Positions 43,646 to 53,030 of a DNA stretch of 64,000 nucleotides are shown here, piece by piece (position 1 is the stretch's first letter; each line of letters starts with the position of its first letter). The position numbers and the translations under genes are program-made. The notes under the pieces were generated by a model. The model was not told where the DNA came from, did not search any database, and saw only the letters and a program-made list of their open reading frames with translations. The stretch spans positions 169,891-233,890 of the forward strand of contig NZ_NTUP01000013.1 in NCBI RefSeq assembly GCF_002561455.1, read 5' to 3'. Source of the DNA: Bacillus sp. AFS015802 (GTDB lineage Bacteria > Bacillota > Bacilli > Bacillales > Bacillaceae_B).

Positions 43646-44544
43646 GATGAACTCTCCTTTCCTGAATCAAAATCTTCCTCTAATAATTGACAAAGAACAT
43701 TCGCCAGGATCTGCCCTGCTGTTTTCGGTGCTACGATTCCCGGAAGCCCCGGGGCTAATAATGCTTTGATGCCCCGTTTTTCTGCATAACGGAAATCGGT
43801 ACCGCCAGGCTTAGAAGCCAGATCGATAATTAATGTATGGGCTGGCATTTTGGCTATGACAGCAGCCTTCACTATATGCACGGGAATTGTGTTAATACAA
43901 ATATCACAATTCACAACCTCTTTTTCCAAGTCATCCAAGTGGAATGGCACTAACCCCATTTCGGTCACACGGGCAAGATGCTCACTTTTGCGCACTCCAA
44001 CCTTGACCCTCCCGCCTAAATGGTGAAACGTTCTAGCTACACTCATACCCACTCTCCCGAGACCCAATATGACAATATCAGATCCATGTATGGTAAAGTC
44101 TGTATGTTGAATAGCCATCATAATCGTTCCCTCTACTGTAGGAATGGAATTATAGATGGCAACGTCGTCTCTTTCAAACAACTGAACAAGTTTACGGTTC
44201 GTTGAAGACATGATTTGATCCAAGTACGCATTACTAATTCCTGAATAGATCGTACAGTGCTCTGGCGTTTCAGCTACAATTTCTTCTGTTAACATGATTT
44301 TCTCATTGGAAAAAATCGTATCTATTTCTCCTTGTAGATTCGTGCCGGGTACAGGTAAGATAATGGCATCCATCATCGAAAAATCCACTTCATCAAGTTT
44401 TTCCTTCGTAGCCCCTGTAAAGGCATGATCTAGTTGTTCAAAACCTACGAGTGATATTTTGGCATCCAACTCCGTAAGCTTCCGAATAATCTCAAGTTGA
44501 CGAGCATCTCCGCCTAGAACTGCGATCTGCATTCCGGTCAGCAT
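43642..44544 (-). CDS. dpaA: dipicolinate synthase subunit A
   Basis: A 300-residue NAD(P)-binding subunit. It begins MLTGMQIAVLGGDARQLEII, split here as MLTGMQIAVLGG and DARQLEII. A second Rossmann motif is VILGLGRVGMSVARTF (about 153-168), and the C-terminal LLAPGLPGIVAPKTAGQI is near invariant in SpoVFA. The ATG at 44544 is chosen because AGGTG lies nine bases upstream and the family starts here; a GTG at 44556 is in frame. A sigma-K-like promoter precedes it, matching its mother-cell expression in B. subtilis. Confidence 0.96.
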   Translation of the reverse strand: MLTGMQIAVLGGDARQLEIIRKLTELDAKISLVGFEQLDHAFTGATKEKLDEVDFSMMDAIILPVPGTNLQGEIDTIFSNEKIMLTEEIVAETPEHCTIYSGISNAYLDQIMSSTNRKLVQLFERDDVAIYNSIPTVEGTIMMAIQHTDFTIHGSDIVILGLGRVGMSVARTFHHLGGRVKVGVRKSEHLARVTEMGLVPFHLDDLEKEVVNCDICINTIPVHIVKAAVIAKMPAHTLIIDLASKPGGTDFRYAEKRGIKALLAPGLPGIVAPKTAGQILANVLCQLLEEDFDSGKESSS

Positions 44545-44600
44545 CACTGATTTCACCTACTTTTTACATAATCGCTATTCTAAATCCCTTTTCACTTCAA

Positions 44601-44628
44601 CAGTGTATGTTGCACACACCCAATGGGT
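44601..44628 (-). promoter_or_regulatory. candidate sigma-K promoter of dpaAB
   Basis: AC (44628-44627), a 17-base spacer, then CATACACTG (44609-44601) on the minus strand: one mismatch to CATAnnnTA. dpaA (spoVFA) is sigma-K dependent in B. subtilis. Confidence 0.55.
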
Positions 44629-44673
44629 GAGAAGAAAAGCGGCAAATTACGGGGGTCAAAAAGAGGACAAAAA

Positions 44674-44695
44674 AAAACGGGTTAAGACCCGTTTT
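44674..44695 (-). terminator. terminator of ymxH
   Basis: AAAACGGGT pairs with ACCCGTTTT over four bases; TTTTTGTCC follows on the minus strand. Confidence 0.88.
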
Positions 44696-44716
44696 CATTT
44701 TGCAGCACTGATTCAG

Positions 44717-44950
44717 TTAGTCTTCAGATACTTCCAGAATGATCATGTCTGCCCCGATCGTCCTGATCTGATGCCAGGGCACCCGTATTTCTCCCCCTTG
44801 CTTTCTCAGCCATTTCCCGGTCGGTATGATAAGTGCATTGATGCTGCCTGACTTATCATTGAATTCAAGATCGGTCTGCCCTAAAATGCCCAGCCGTTCC
44901 GCTTTTTTATAATCGACGATTTCTTTCCCGCTTAATTCGCTTAATCTCAT
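44717..44950 (-). CDS. ymxH: YlmC/YmxH-family PRC-barrel sporulation protein
   Basis: A 77-residue protein, MRLSELSGKEIVDYKKAERLG, of the YlmC/YmxH PRC-barrel family. Its core LGQTDLEFNDKSGSINALIIP and the end VPWHQIRTIGADMIIL are typical. These proteins are expressed in sporulation; function not known. The start ATG 44950 follows GGGGGACACCGAT. It sits between mlpA and dpaA as in B. subtilis. Confidence 0.9.
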   Translation of the reverse strand: MRLSELSGKEIVDYKKAERLGILGQTDLEFNDKSGSINALIIPTGKWLRKQGGEIRVPWHQIRTIGADMIILEVSED

Positions 44951-45040
44951 ATCGGTGTCCCCCTAAAAAAGCTCTGTAGTACAATGTATACACTGTCCAC
45001 ATTTTTTAGAAGATAAAATTTCCCCATTACAAACCATGAA

Positions 45041-45066
45041 AAAAGCAGACCCTTCAGTCTGCTTTT
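45041..45066 (-). terminator. terminator of mlpA
   Basis: AAAAGCAGAC pairs perfectly with GTCTGCTTTT over six bases; TTCATGG follows the T run on the minus strand. Confidence 0.88.
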
Positions 45067-45070
45067 ACGT

Positions 45071-46312
45071 TCATTTTTTCATATTTTGAGGTAAGTTGCC
45101 GTCAGGGCTGATGAGTGCTGAAGCATAATCATCCGTAAAGATGTCCAGGGCCAACCGATTGACTTTATCCATGGTCACACCATCAATTTCCTCGACGATT
45201 TCATCCAGGGTCCGGTGTCGTTTCAACAGTAATTCATTCTTTCCGTTTCTGCTCATGCGGCTATTGGTGCTCTCCAGGCTCAGCATGAGGTTCCCTTTTA
45301 ATTGCTCTTTGCTGTTAAGCAATTCTTTAGATGTAATTCCTTCTGCTTTAAGGGCTTGGAGTGTACTGTTTATGGTATCGAATAATTGATCTAACTGATT
45401 TGCCCCCGTGCCTCCATAGATGGTCACCATTCCGCTATCTTCATAAGCGGAGTGATAAGAAAAGACAGAGTAGGCAAGTCCTCTCTGTTCTCGCACTTCT
45501 TGAAACAGGCGGGATGACATACTGCCTCCCAACACGTTATTTAATACGATTAAGTTGTAAATGTCCGGATGACCGATCTCGAGGCCATCGAAACCCAGGC
45601 ATAAGTGCGCTTGTTCAGTGTCTTTCTTACGCGCAAGTTTATTGTTATGAAAAACAGGCTTGAGCCGATCTTCAGGTCCTTTTCCGCCTTCATATGAACC
45701 GAATAACTTTTCAACCTCTTTAATGAAAGTTTCATCTACATTTCCTGCAACGGATACCACGACTTGATCTGGAGTATACATTTCATGCATGTATTCCTTT
45801 AATTTAGCCTGATTGAATGAGTTCAGTGTGTCTTCCGTTCCAAGGATCGGATACCCTAGCGGATGCTCTTCATAAATTGCCTTACTGAGTAAATCGTGAA
45901 CGATATCATCAGGGGTGTCTTCATACATTTTAATTTCTTCATACACCACATTTTTTTCTTTATTCATTTCTTCTTCAACATATGTGGAGTTAAAGAACAT
46001 GTCTGAAAGTGTATGTAGTGCATAATCCGCATGATTGTCCAATACTTTCGCATAATAGCACGTGTACTCTTTCGAAGTAAAAGCGTTGACCTGCCCCCCG
46101 ATGCTGTCAAAGGACTCTGCTATTTCACGCGCTGTCTTGGTCTTTGTCCCTTTAAAGAACATATGTTCCAAAAAGTGGGAAATTCCATTGTTTTGTTCCG
46201 TTTCATTACGTGAGCCGGTTCCAATCCAGACCCCTATCGCTACGGAGCGAACGTGTGGAATTTCTTCCAACACGATTCGCAGTCCATTTTGGCATGTATA
46301 TTTCTTAACCAA
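45071..46312 (-). CDS. mlpA: M16 processing peptidase MlpA (YmxG)
   Basis: A 413-residue mitochondrial-processing-peptidase-like M16 protease. The zinc motif HFLEH is in GISHFLEHMFFKGTKTKTA (about 43-61) with the third ligand Glu in the segment YEEIKMYEDTPDD. The C-terminal domain holds the REQRGLAYSVFSYHSAY segment. In B. subtilis MlpA (YmxG) affects the protease AprE. The start is ATG 46312 after GGAGGAAATTTCTTGGTT, i.e. the ribosome site is somewhat far; the in-frame family start still fits. It follows ylxY by 28 bases and is probably cotranscribed. Confidence 0.92.
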   Translation of the reverse strand: MVKKYTCQNGLRIVLEEIPHVRSVAIGVWIGTGSRNETEQNNGISHFLEHMFFKGTKTKTAREIAESFDSIGGQVNAFTSKEYTCYYAKVLDNHADYALHTLSDMFFNSTYVEEEMNKEKNVVYEEIKMYEDTPDDIVHDLLSKAIYEEHPLGYPILGTEDTLNSFNQAKLKEYMHEMYTPDQVVVSVAGNVDETFIKEVEKLFGSYEGGKGPEDRLKPVFHNNKLARKKDTEQAHLCLGFDGLEIGHPDIYNLIVLNNVLGGSMSSRLFQEVREQRGLAYSVFSYHSAYEDSGMVTIYGGTGANQLDQLFDTINSTLQALKAEGITSKELLNSKEQLKGNLMLSLESTNSRMSRNGKNELLLKRHRTLDEIVEEIDGVTMDKVNRLALDIFTDDYASALISPDGNLPQNMKK

Positions 46313-46340
46313 GAAATTTCCTCCTATTCATGATGCAAAG

Positions 46341-47345
46341 TTACTGCTTCTTCTTACTATTTCCTTGTTGTGACGAATTATCGGCGTCTTCTATAATTCG
46401 CTCTTCTTTTACCAGGCTGGAGATCGTACCGAGTCTCAAATTCTTTTCTTTTATTTGAAGGATCAGTGTATTTAATGAATTGGCTGTAGAGGCTGTAGGA
46501 TGCATGAGAATGATTGCCCCTTTGTGCATCTTACCCATTACACGGTCGATCAGCACATGAGGCTCAGGCTTCTGCCAATCAATCGTATCCACACTCCACA
46601 TGATTGTCCTCATATGCATTTCATCTGCAATATTCACAACTTCATCACGGTAGCTTCCACTCGGTGGAGCAAACCATTTCACTTTCTCCCCTGTCGTGAC
46701 CTCGATGATCTCATTTGTCTTTTTCAGTTCTTCTCTCACCTTGGCCGTTTCCAATGTCTTCATATCGGGATGTGAATAGGAATGATTCCCCACCTCATGT
46801 CCGGCATCGACAATCATTTGTGCCAAGTCCGGGTTATTCTTCACCCATCTCCCCTCTAGAAAGAACGTAGCATATACCTGGTGTTTTTTCAAAGTTGCAA
46901 GCATATCAGGGATGTATTCATTCCCCCATGCCACGTTGATAATAAAGGACACCATCGGTTTATCAGGGTTTCCCCGATAAACAGGGGAGGCAGGCAGATC
47001 GGGCAAATGTTTTTCGGGTGAGATTTGTTTGTAAACCAGTTTATCTTCATCAAACGATTTTTCTTTCTTCATATTTTGCAATGACGCCTCTACATCCACT
47101 TTTAAGCCATTATATCCTGGTGTAGCTTTCCAAACTGTATCTATCACAGCATCCTGTGCCGGGACCTCTCTCAATTTAGCTTCCTCTTTTATTTTACGGG
47201 TCAAGTCAGTTGGCTCGCTTATCCCATTCACTTCCAAGGCGTCTTGCTTTAAGCCCGTCACATATTGATTTGATAAAGGATTTTCTACCGCTACTAAAGT
47301 CAGAATAGCAATTAGACCCATTCCAATCAAGTATTTTTTTTCCAT
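46341..47345 (-). CDS. ylxY: polysaccharide deacetylase-like protein YlxY
   Basis: A 334-residue protein with an N-terminal membrane anchor (MEKKYLIGMGLIAILTLVAV) and a NodB-type domain from about residue 130. Motif 1, normally TFDDG, reads IINVAWGNE, so the catalytic Asp pair is missing. Motif 2 is NHSYSH (HxxxH present) and later motifs WFAPPSGSYRDEV and SVDTIDW, IILMHPT remain. It may be an inactive or altered deacetylase, as the B. subtilis YlxY family is. ATG 47345 is the start, with GGAAGGTGGACAGGG upstream; the frame is open to 47375 but without a family match. Confidence 0.9.
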   Translation of the reverse strand: MEKKYLIGMGLIAILTLVAVENPLSNQYVTGLKQDALEVNGISEPTDLTRKIKEEAKLREVPAQDAVIDTVWKATPGYNGLKVDVEASLQNMKKEKSFDEDKLVYKQISPEKHLPDLPASPVYRGNPDKPMVSFIINVAWGNEYIPDMLATLKKHQVYATFFLEGRWVKNNPDLAQMIVDAGHEVGNHSYSHPDMKTLETAKVREELKKTNEIIEVTTGEKVKWFAPPSGSYRDEVVNIADEMHMRTIMWSVDTIDWQKPEPHVLIDRVMGKMHKGAIILMHPTASTANSLNTLILQIKEKNLRLGTISSLVKEERIIEDADNSSQQGNSKKKQ

Positions 47346-47431
47346 CCCTGTCCACCTTCCTTCTCCTACATGCATATGAAGGAAAAAGGGTTAGTAGAAC
47401 ATTGAGGCTTAGACCCGTTCAACAGAAAAAA

Positions 47432-47470
47432 AGCCGTCCCGGAGGAGAGTTTGCTCCTTACAGGACAGCC
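47432..47470 (-). terminator. terminator of pnp
   Basis: GGCTGTCCTG pairs with CGGGACGGCT (one G-T pair), with an inner hairpin GGAG/CTCC; TTTTTTTCTG follows on the minus strand. Confidence 0.85.
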
Positions 47471-47485
47471 TGCCAATCGTAAAGA

Positions 47486-49609
47486 TTAACCTTGGTTTTG
47501 TTCTTCCTTTTCACGCTGTTCCTTAAGAACCGCTTTTCTTGATAAGTTGACTCTTCCTTGATTGTCGATATCAAGAACCTTCACAAGGATTTCATCACCG
47601 ATCGCCACTACGTCTTCCACCTTACGGATACGTTCTTCGGCAAGCTCTGAAATATGAACCAGACCATCTTTACCACTGAAGATCTCTACAAATGCCCCGA
47701 ATTTCTCGATTCGTTTCACTTTACCAAGATACATCTGTCCGGCTTCCACTTCTCTGACGATATCTTCAATCGTTTTCTTCGCCACTTTATTCATCTCTTC
47801 ATCAGTGGAAGAAATGAAGATCGTACCATCCTGCTCGATATCAATCTTGACGCCTGTTTCATCAATGATCTTATTGATTTGTTTCCCGCTTGGTCCGATA
47901 ACATCACGGATCTTATCAGGATTGATATGCATCGTCAGGATTTTTGGTGCATATTGAGAAAGGCTCGTTCTTGACTCACCGATGGTCGCTAACATGCTAT
48001 CAAGAATCTGCATTCTTCCCTTTTTCGCTTGTTGAAGGGCTTCTTCAAGGATCTCGCGTGAAAGCCCGTCAATTTTAATATCCATTTGAAGGGCGGTCAC
48101 TCCTTTTGAAGTACCTGCCACTTTAAAGTCCATGTCACCCAGATGATCTTCCATACCTTGAATATCCGTCAAGATGGAATAATTTTCACCGGATTTGATC
48201 AGACCCATGGCAATTCCTGCTACAGGTGCCTTGATCGGAACACCGGCATCCATCATCGCTAATGTACTTGCACAAATACTTGCTTGAGAAGTTGAACCGT
48301 TTGATTCAAGCACCTCAGAAACAAGACGGATTGTATAAGGGAAGTCCTTTTCATTTGGAATGATTGGATCAAGGGCCTTTTCTCCCAGTGCTCCATGTCC
48401 GATTTCACGACGGCCCGGTCCTCTGATCGGTCCTGTTTCCCCTACACTGAATTGAGGGAAATTGTAATGGTGCATGAATCGTTTTGATTCTTCGATTCCT
48501 AAACCATCGAGAACCTGAACATCGCCTAAAGCACCCAGCGTACAAATGCTTAGCGCTTGAGTCTGTCCACGAGTGAATAATCCTGAACCGTGTGTTCTTG
48601 GCAATAAACCGACCTCTGATGACAGTGGACGGATTTCATCTACTTTACGACCATCCGGACGTACTTTATCTTCTGTGATCAAGCGGCGGACTTCATTTTT
48701 CACAAGTTTGTCCAATACTTTTTTCACTTGCTTCAATGTGGCTTCATCCGCTTCTTTCTCTTCTTCATAGACAGCCATCACTTTATCCTTTACCGCTTTG
48801 ATGGCTTGTTCCCGTGCATGCTTTTCCTGAACCTGGATAGCCGGGATCAGTTCGCTTTCACATAATGAACGGACTTCTGCTTCAACATCCTGATCGAGTT
48901 CAACCAGTTGAATATCCAATTTCTCTTTACCGACTTTAGCGACGATTTCCTCTTGGAAAGCGACTAAACGCTTGATTTCTTCGTGACCGAACATGATCGC
49001 CTCAAGCATTGTTTCTTCCGGAACCTCATCTGCACCGGCTTCTACCATGTTGATGGCATCTTTCGTACCGGCTACGGATAAATGGATCTCACTCTTCTCT
49101 AATTCCTCGACTGATGGGTTGATGATGAACTTTCCATCAACAAGTCCAACAATGACTCCGGCAATCGGACCTTCAAATGGGATATCCGAAACAGAAAGAG
49201 CAAGTGAAGATCCAAACATTGCTGCCATTTCAGATGAACAGTTTTGGTCTACACTCATCACAATGCTGATTACTTGAACTTCATTACGGAATCCATCTGC
49301 GAATAATGGACGGATCGGGCGGTCGATTAAACGGCTGGCAAGGATCGCCTTTTCACTCGGGCGACCTTCACGCTTAATGAAACCTCCCGGGATTTTACCT
49401 ACTGCATATAATCTTTCTTCATAGTTGACCGTTAATGGAAAGAAATCCAAAGGTTTTGGCTCTTTTGAAGCTGTAGCACTGCTAAGTACCGCGGTATCTC
49501 CATAACGTACCATTACCGCTCCATTCGCCTGTTTGGCAAATTGTCCAACTTCGACCGTTAATTCTCTTCCGGCCCAATCGATGGAAAAGGTTTGTTTAGT
49601 TTGTTCCAT
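47486..49609 (-). CDS. pnp: polyribonucleotide nucleotidyltransferase
   Basis: A 707-residue 3'-5' phosphorolytic exoribonuclease. Two RNase PH domains (about 10-145 and 310-540) flank a helical domain. Catalytic residues fall in the second PH copy, e.g. [20 protein letters not shown] (391-410) and [23 protein letters not shown] domain ([16 protein letters not shown]) and an S1 domain ([22 protein letters not shown], split) close the C-terminus. Length is close to B. subtilis PNPase (705). The start is ATG 49609 after GAGAGGGG. rpsO lies upstream as usual. Confidence 0.98.
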   Translation of the reverse strand: MEQTKQTFSIDWAGRELTVEVGQFAKQANGAVMVRYGDTAVLSSATASKEPKPLDFFPLTVNYEERLYAVGKIPGGFIKREGRPSEKAILASRLIDRPIRPLFADGFRNEVQVISIVMSVDQNCSSEMAAMFGSSLALSVSDIPFEGPIAGVIVGLVDGKFIINPSVEELEKSEIHLSVAGTKDAINMVEAGADEVPEETMLEAIMFGHEEIKRLVAFQEEIVAKVGKEKLDIQLVELDQDVEAEVRSLCESELIPAIQVQEKHAREQAIKAVKDKVMAVYEEEKEADEATLKQVKKVLDKLVKNEVRRLITEDKVRPDGRKVDEIRPLSSEVGLLPRTHGSGLFTRGQTQALSICTLGALGDVQVLDGLGIEESKRFMHHYNFPQFSVGETGPIRGPGRREIGHGALGEKALDPIIPNEKDFPYTIRLVSEVLESNGSTSQASICASTLAMMDAGVPIKAPVAGIAMGLIKSGENYSILTDIQGMEDHLGDMDFKVAGTSKGVTALQMDIKIDGLSREILEEALQQAKKGRMQILDSMLATIGESRTSLSQYAPKILTMHINPDKIRDVIGPSGKQINKIIDETGVKIDIEQDGTIFISSTDEEMNKVAKKTIEDIVREVEAGQMYLGKVKRIEKFGAFVEIFSGKDGLVHISELAEERIRKVEDVVAIGDEILVKVLDIDNQGRVNLSRKAVLKEQREKEEQNQG

Positions 49610-49869
49610 AAAGTGTACCCCTCTCTTTATATATCACAAAAGGTTCGGACTGTACCCAACCCGGATAAATACTGTAAATAATCTATATCATGCACATCTG
49701 CGCTGTTATATTCGTTTGATTGTATCCCTACTGACTATGTAAATACAGGATGTTGTCTTAAAGCGGATGCCTGGACCCAAGCCCGTGGCCACCACTCTAT
49801 GTACATATTATGTATTTTAGACAAAAACGATAAAAATGAATACGTTAAATGGTGAAAATGTATAAAAAG

Positions 49870-49899
49870 AAGTGGAGGATCATACAAAGATTTCCACTT
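49870..49899 (-). terminator. second hairpin after rpsO
   Basis: AAGTGGA pairs with TCCACTT over a 16-base loop, followed on the minus strand by CTTTTTATA. A back-up terminator or part of the pnp leader. Confidence 0.4.
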
Positions 49900-49915
49900 A
49901 TGAAAGCTAAAGAAA

Positions 49916-49936
49916 AAGCGGGACATAATCCCGCTT
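49916..49936 (-). terminator. terminator of rpsO
   Basis: AAGCGGGA pairs with TCCCGCTT over five bases; TTTCTTTAGC follows on the minus strand. Confidence 0.85.
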
Positions 49937-49947
49937 CCTTTGTCTGT

Positions 49948-50217
49948 TTATCGACGTAAACCTAATTTGTTAATTAACTCACGGTAGCGTTGTACATCTT
50001 TCTTACGTAGGTAAGATAATAGATTACGACGGTGACCTACCATTTTAAGAAGACCGCGACGAGAGTGGTGATCTTTCTTGTGAACGCGTAAGTGATCGTT
50101 CAGATTGTTAATTTCTTCAGTTAGGACAGCAATTTGAACTTCTGGAGATCCAGTATCGTTCTCATGTACTTTGTATTCACTGATAAGTTCGTTTTTACGC
50201 TCTTTAGTGATAGCCAT
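49948..50217 (-). CDS. rpsO: 30S ribosomal protein S15
   Basis: An 89-residue protein, exactly the S15 length, beginning [20 protein letters not shown] and ending [17 protein letters not shown]. It binds the central domain of 16S rRNA early in 30S assembly. ATG 50217 is preferred, with GGAGGTG six bases upstream; the GTG at 50226 is part of that ribosome site. A sigma-A promoter lies about 100 bases upstream. Confidence 0.98.
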   Translation of the reverse strand: MAITKERKNELISEYKVHENDTGSPEVQIAVLTEEINNLNDHLRVHKKDHHSRRGLLKMVGHRRNLLSYLRKKDVQRYRELINKLGLRR

Positions 50218-50314
50218 CCTTTTCACCTCCTAATAATTTCTTTCAAATCCCCTGTTACTGAGCAGCCGTTGGTGAATCGTGATGCCAAGCAAAGGTTCAT
50301 TTCATACGCTATTT

Positions 50315-50343
50315 AGAATACTACTCTTTTTAATAAAAATCAA
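50315..50343 (-). promoter_or_regulatory. sigma-A promoter of rpsO
   Basis: TTGATT (50343-50338), a 17-base spacer and TATTCT (50320-50315) on the minus strand; the resulting leader is about 90 bases long, room for S15 autoregulation. Confidence 0.6.
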
Positions 50344-50352
50344 GGGTAATCC

Positions 50353-51303
50353 TCAAATTTTCGTAAAGTAGTCTATCGCGAGGTCCTTATCTTTCTGGAT
50401 TTGAGAGATTAGTTCCTCTATTCCTGAAAACTTCTGTTCGTCCCTGATTCTATCATACCATTCAATGAAAACTTCTTCCCCATAGATGGAAGTGTGAAAA
50501 TCAAAAAGATGGACTTCGATTGTGAGGGAGTAGTCATCCGGGTTTTTAAAGGTCGGCTTATACCCGATATTGCATACCCCATTGAACCATTGATCATGAA
50601 TCTTCATTTTGACCGCATAGACACCTACCCTAGGCGTTAGATAGTCATCAGAGAGTTCGATATTAGCTGTAGGGAATCCGATTTTCCTTCCTCTTTTATC
50701 CCCGTGTATGACCGTTCCCTTCATTTTGAACGGTCGGCCAAGGAGCTTGTGCACACGGCTTACATCGCCTTCTTTCAGACTTTCCCTGATCAGCGTGGAA
50801 CTCACCTTCATATCCATGTCATCGTCAGTCAGCTTGGAAATGGTCGTAGAGGTGAACATATCCCGGGAATGGAATGGCAGGGTTTCCATCGTTCCCTTAC
50901 CAAGTCTTCCATATGAATAATCATACCCTGCCACCACATGTTTCACGTTAAGCCCGATAATATATTGATCAACGAAGTCCTGCGGGATCAGACTTGCAAA
51001 TTCTGATGTGAAACGGACAATGAATAAATAATCCACACCAAGTTCCTTTATGATTTCTTTCTTATCTTCCAAAGGTGTTATGTAGTGTATATGCTTATGT
51101 TTGTGCCCGAGCACTACAGAGGGATGAGGATCAAATGTCATGACTGCGCTGCAAATGTCCTTCTCCTTCGCTTCTTCTACTGCTGCCCTGATCACCCTTT
51201 GATGTCCTCTGTGCACTCCATCGAAATATCCAAGAGCCATCACTAGGGGCGGGAGATCATTCTTACTAATTGAATGTGGATGATGTACAGTTATTACTTT
51301 CAC
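50353..51303 (-). CDS. ribF: bifunctional riboflavin kinase/FAD synthetase
   Basis: A 316-residue enzyme that phosphorylates riboflavin to FMN and adenylates FMN to FAD. The FAD-synthetase domain has GYFDGVHRGHQRVI (about 26-39, the nucleotidyltransferase GxxDGxHxGH motif). The riboflavin-kinase domain begins about residue 185 with HGDKRGRKIGFPTANIELS (about 199-217). The start is ATG 51303 after AGGTGAAATACTGTG. truB lies 18 bases upstream. Confidence 0.96.
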   Translation of the reverse strand: MKVITVHHPHSISKNDLPPLVMALGYFDGVHRGHQRVIRAAVEEAKEKDICSAVMTFDPHPSVVLGHKHKHIHYITPLEDKKEIIKELGVDYLFIVRFTSEFASLIPQDFVDQYIIGLNVKHVVAGYDYSYGRLGKGTMETLPFHSRDMFTSTTISKLTDDDMDMKVSSTLIRESLKEGDVSRVHKLLGRPFKMKGTVIHGDKRGRKIGFPTANIELSDDYLTPRVGVYAVKMKIHDQWFNGVCNIGYKPTFKNPDDYSLTIEVHLFDFHTSIYGEEVFIEWYDRIRDEQKFSGIEELISQIQKDKDLAIDYFTKI

Positions 51304-51321
51304 AGTATTTCACCTTTTTCA

Positions 51322-52230
51322 CTAGTCGTTGAAAAGCACTTTGACAGGCTTGATAATCCCAGGCTTGTCCGGATGCCGCTGATAGATGGCAATGGCCTTA
51401 CCTTGATACTCCATCACTGCCTCGGGGCCTTCTGGCCAAACCTCAGGCTCTTCTAAGCGTGCTCCATTCTTCACTTTCTCTGCTAATGTATCACTAATTG
51501 TCATTTTCGGCAAATGAGAAAGCCCCAGTTCCGGTGGAAGAAGAAGACCTAGAGGATCATGATCGTGGACGTATTCCTGTATCTGTTCGAAAGTGAAACA
51601 GTCTTCTTCTCGAAAGCTCGAAGATTGAGTACGTGTAAGAGCGGACATGTGGGCCGGGAAACCAAGTCTATTACCGATTTCGACAGCAAGGGTCCTGACA
51701 TACGTGCCTTTACCACAGACGACTTCAAAAGAGAATGACGGAGCATCATGGTTCAACACATCCCAATCCTCCAATAGTCGAAGTTTATGGATCTGTACCT
51801 TCCGTGAGGGTCTTTCCACCTCTATCCCCTGCCTTGCATACTCATATAAACGTTTTCCATTCACTTTGACTGCTGAAAACATCGGTGGTATCTGGGTGAT
51901 CTCTCCGGTCATACTCTGAAGGATTTCCTCAACTTCCGTTCTCGTTATCACCCGGTCTACTTTCTTTTCCTCTACCTTCTCTCCCCATGCATCTTCGGTT
52001 GTAGTGGAAAATCCGATTGTGACTTCCCCTTCATAGGTCTTTCCGGATGCCGTAATATACTCCGCTATCTTCGTTGCTCTTCCTATGCAAATGGGCAGGA
52101 CTCCTGAGACTTCAGGATCCAATGTTCCGGTATGGCCTACCTTTTTCGTTTTGAGGAGTTTTCTCAATTTAAAGACACAATCATGGGACGTCATTCCCCG
52201 TGGCTTCCATAAGGGCAGGATTCCATTCAT
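51322..52230 (-). CDS. truB: tRNA pseudouridine(55) synthase
   Basis: A 302-residue enzyme that makes pseudouridine 55 in the T loop of tRNAs. It begins MNGILPLWKPRGMTSHDCVF, and the catalytic Asp is in KVGHTGTLDPEVSGVLPICIG (residue about 39). The C-terminal PUA-like region closes it. The start is ATG 52230 with GGAGGTAATACAG upstream. It forms part of the infB transcription unit. Confidence 0.97.
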   Translation of the reverse strand: MNGILPLWKPRGMTSHDCVFKLRKLLKTKKVGHTGTLDPEVSGVLPICIGRATKIAEYITASGKTYEGEVTIGFSTTTEDAWGEKVEEKKVDRVITRTEVEEILQSMTGEITQIPPMFSAVKVNGKRLYEYARQGIEVERPSRKVQIHKLRLLEDWDVLNHDAPSFSFEVVCGKGTYVRTLAVEIGNRLGFPAHMSALTRTQSSSFREEDCFTFEQIQEYVHDHDPLGLLLPPELGLSHLPKMTISDTLAEKVKNGARLEEPEVWPEGPEAVMEYQGKAIAIYQRHPDKPGIIKPVKVLFND

Positions 52231-52280
52231 CTGTATTACCTCCAGTATGTATTGTGGGATGTTTCATTATGGAAAACATA

Positions 52281-52325
52281 AAGGGCTGATCCATGGGAAT
52301 TGTACTTCCGTCCGGATCAGCCCTT
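52281..52325 (-). terminator. hairpin between rbfA and truB
   Basis: AAGGGCTGATCC pairs perfectly with GGATCAGCCCTT over a 21-base loop; TATGTTTTCC follows on the minus strand. It could partly end the nusA-infB transcript. Confidence 0.75.
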
Positions 52326-52330
52326 ACACA

Positions 52331-52699
52331 TTACTCTTTTGTATCTTTAGACTCTTCTGGTTCATCTTGAACTTTTCTTAATAAAGATTCAATATGATTA
52401 CCATAATCAATCGATTCATCAAACTCAAAAATAATTTCAGGTGTTTTGCGCAGGCGGATCCTCTGTCCCACTTCAGAACGGATGAATCCTTTTGCCTTCG
52501 CGAGGCCCTTAAGAGTGTTTTCTCTCTGGTCTTCCCCACCTAGAACGGTAATATACACTTTTGCCTGTTGTAAGTCCCCGGATACTTGTACGTCTGTAAC
52601 CGTTACAAAGCCAATGCGTGGATCCTTTATTTTTCGTCCGATAATATCGCTGAGCTCTTTCTTCATTTGCTCGCTAACACGATTCGCACGATGGCTCAT
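52331..52699 (-). CDS. rbfA: ribosome-binding factor A
   Basis: A 122-residue KH-like protein that helps mature the 3' and 5' ends of 16S rRNA, needed at low temperature. It starts [20 protein letters not shown], followed by [23 protein letters not shown] 52699 is chosen over upstream GTG/TTG because AGAGGTG lies eight bases before it. A charged C-terminus is typical. Confidence 0.96.
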   Translation of the reverse strand: MSHRANRVSEQMKKELSDIIGRKIKDPRIGFVTVTDVQVSGDLQQAKVYITVLGGEDQRENTLKGLAKAKGFIRSEVGQRIRLRKTPEIIFEFDESIDYGNHIESLLRKVQDEPEESKDTKE

Positions 52700-52751
52700 C
52701 AATATCACCTCTTATATTTCGTTAATGGTTATACGTTGAGACATAAGCCGT

Positions 52752-53030
52752 TCATAACGACTCGACTTGGGTTTCAAGCCGTTCCCACTCAGGAAAAGAA
52801 TCCATGAATTTCAATGCATGTTCGATCTCTCTTTCACTCGCTGCTTTGGAGGAAGCGACGGCGACGATGGCGATCCTGGTCCGCTGCCAAACATCCTGAT
52901 GCCCGATTTCAGCAACGGATACATTGAATTTTTGTTTAAGGCGGGACATGATCCTCTGCAGGACAGCCCGCTTTTCTTTTAATGAGTGAGAGTCATGAAT
53001 CATGCACTCACATTCAACATATGTGATCAT
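52752..53030 (-). CDS. ylxP: YlxP (DUF503)
   Basis: A 92-residue DUF503 protein, beginning [20 protein letters not shown] with the family motif [13 protein letters not shown] and [18 protein letters not shown]. Ferredoxin-like fold predicted. It overlaps the infB stop by four bases. Links to 30S assembly are suggested by its place between infB and rbfA; the function is not established. Confidence 0.93.
   Translation of the reverse strand: MITYVECECMIHDSHSLKEKRAVLQRIMSRLKQKFNVSVAEIGHQDVWQRTRIAIVAVASSKAASEREIEHALKFMDSFPEWERLETQVESL

Larger units (their letters stand above)
49610..49947. other. intergenic region between rpsO and pnp
   Basis: 338 bases with the rpsO terminator and a second hairpin at 49870-49899, then a long AT-rich leader for pnp. 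No strong promoter for pnp was found. A 63-codon minus-strand frame here has no ribosome site and is rejected. Confidence 0.5.

Noticed and set aside
49735..49926. 63-codon minus-strand frame between rpsO and pnp
   Set aside because: Covers the second rpsO hairpin, lacks a ribosome site and any family likeness.
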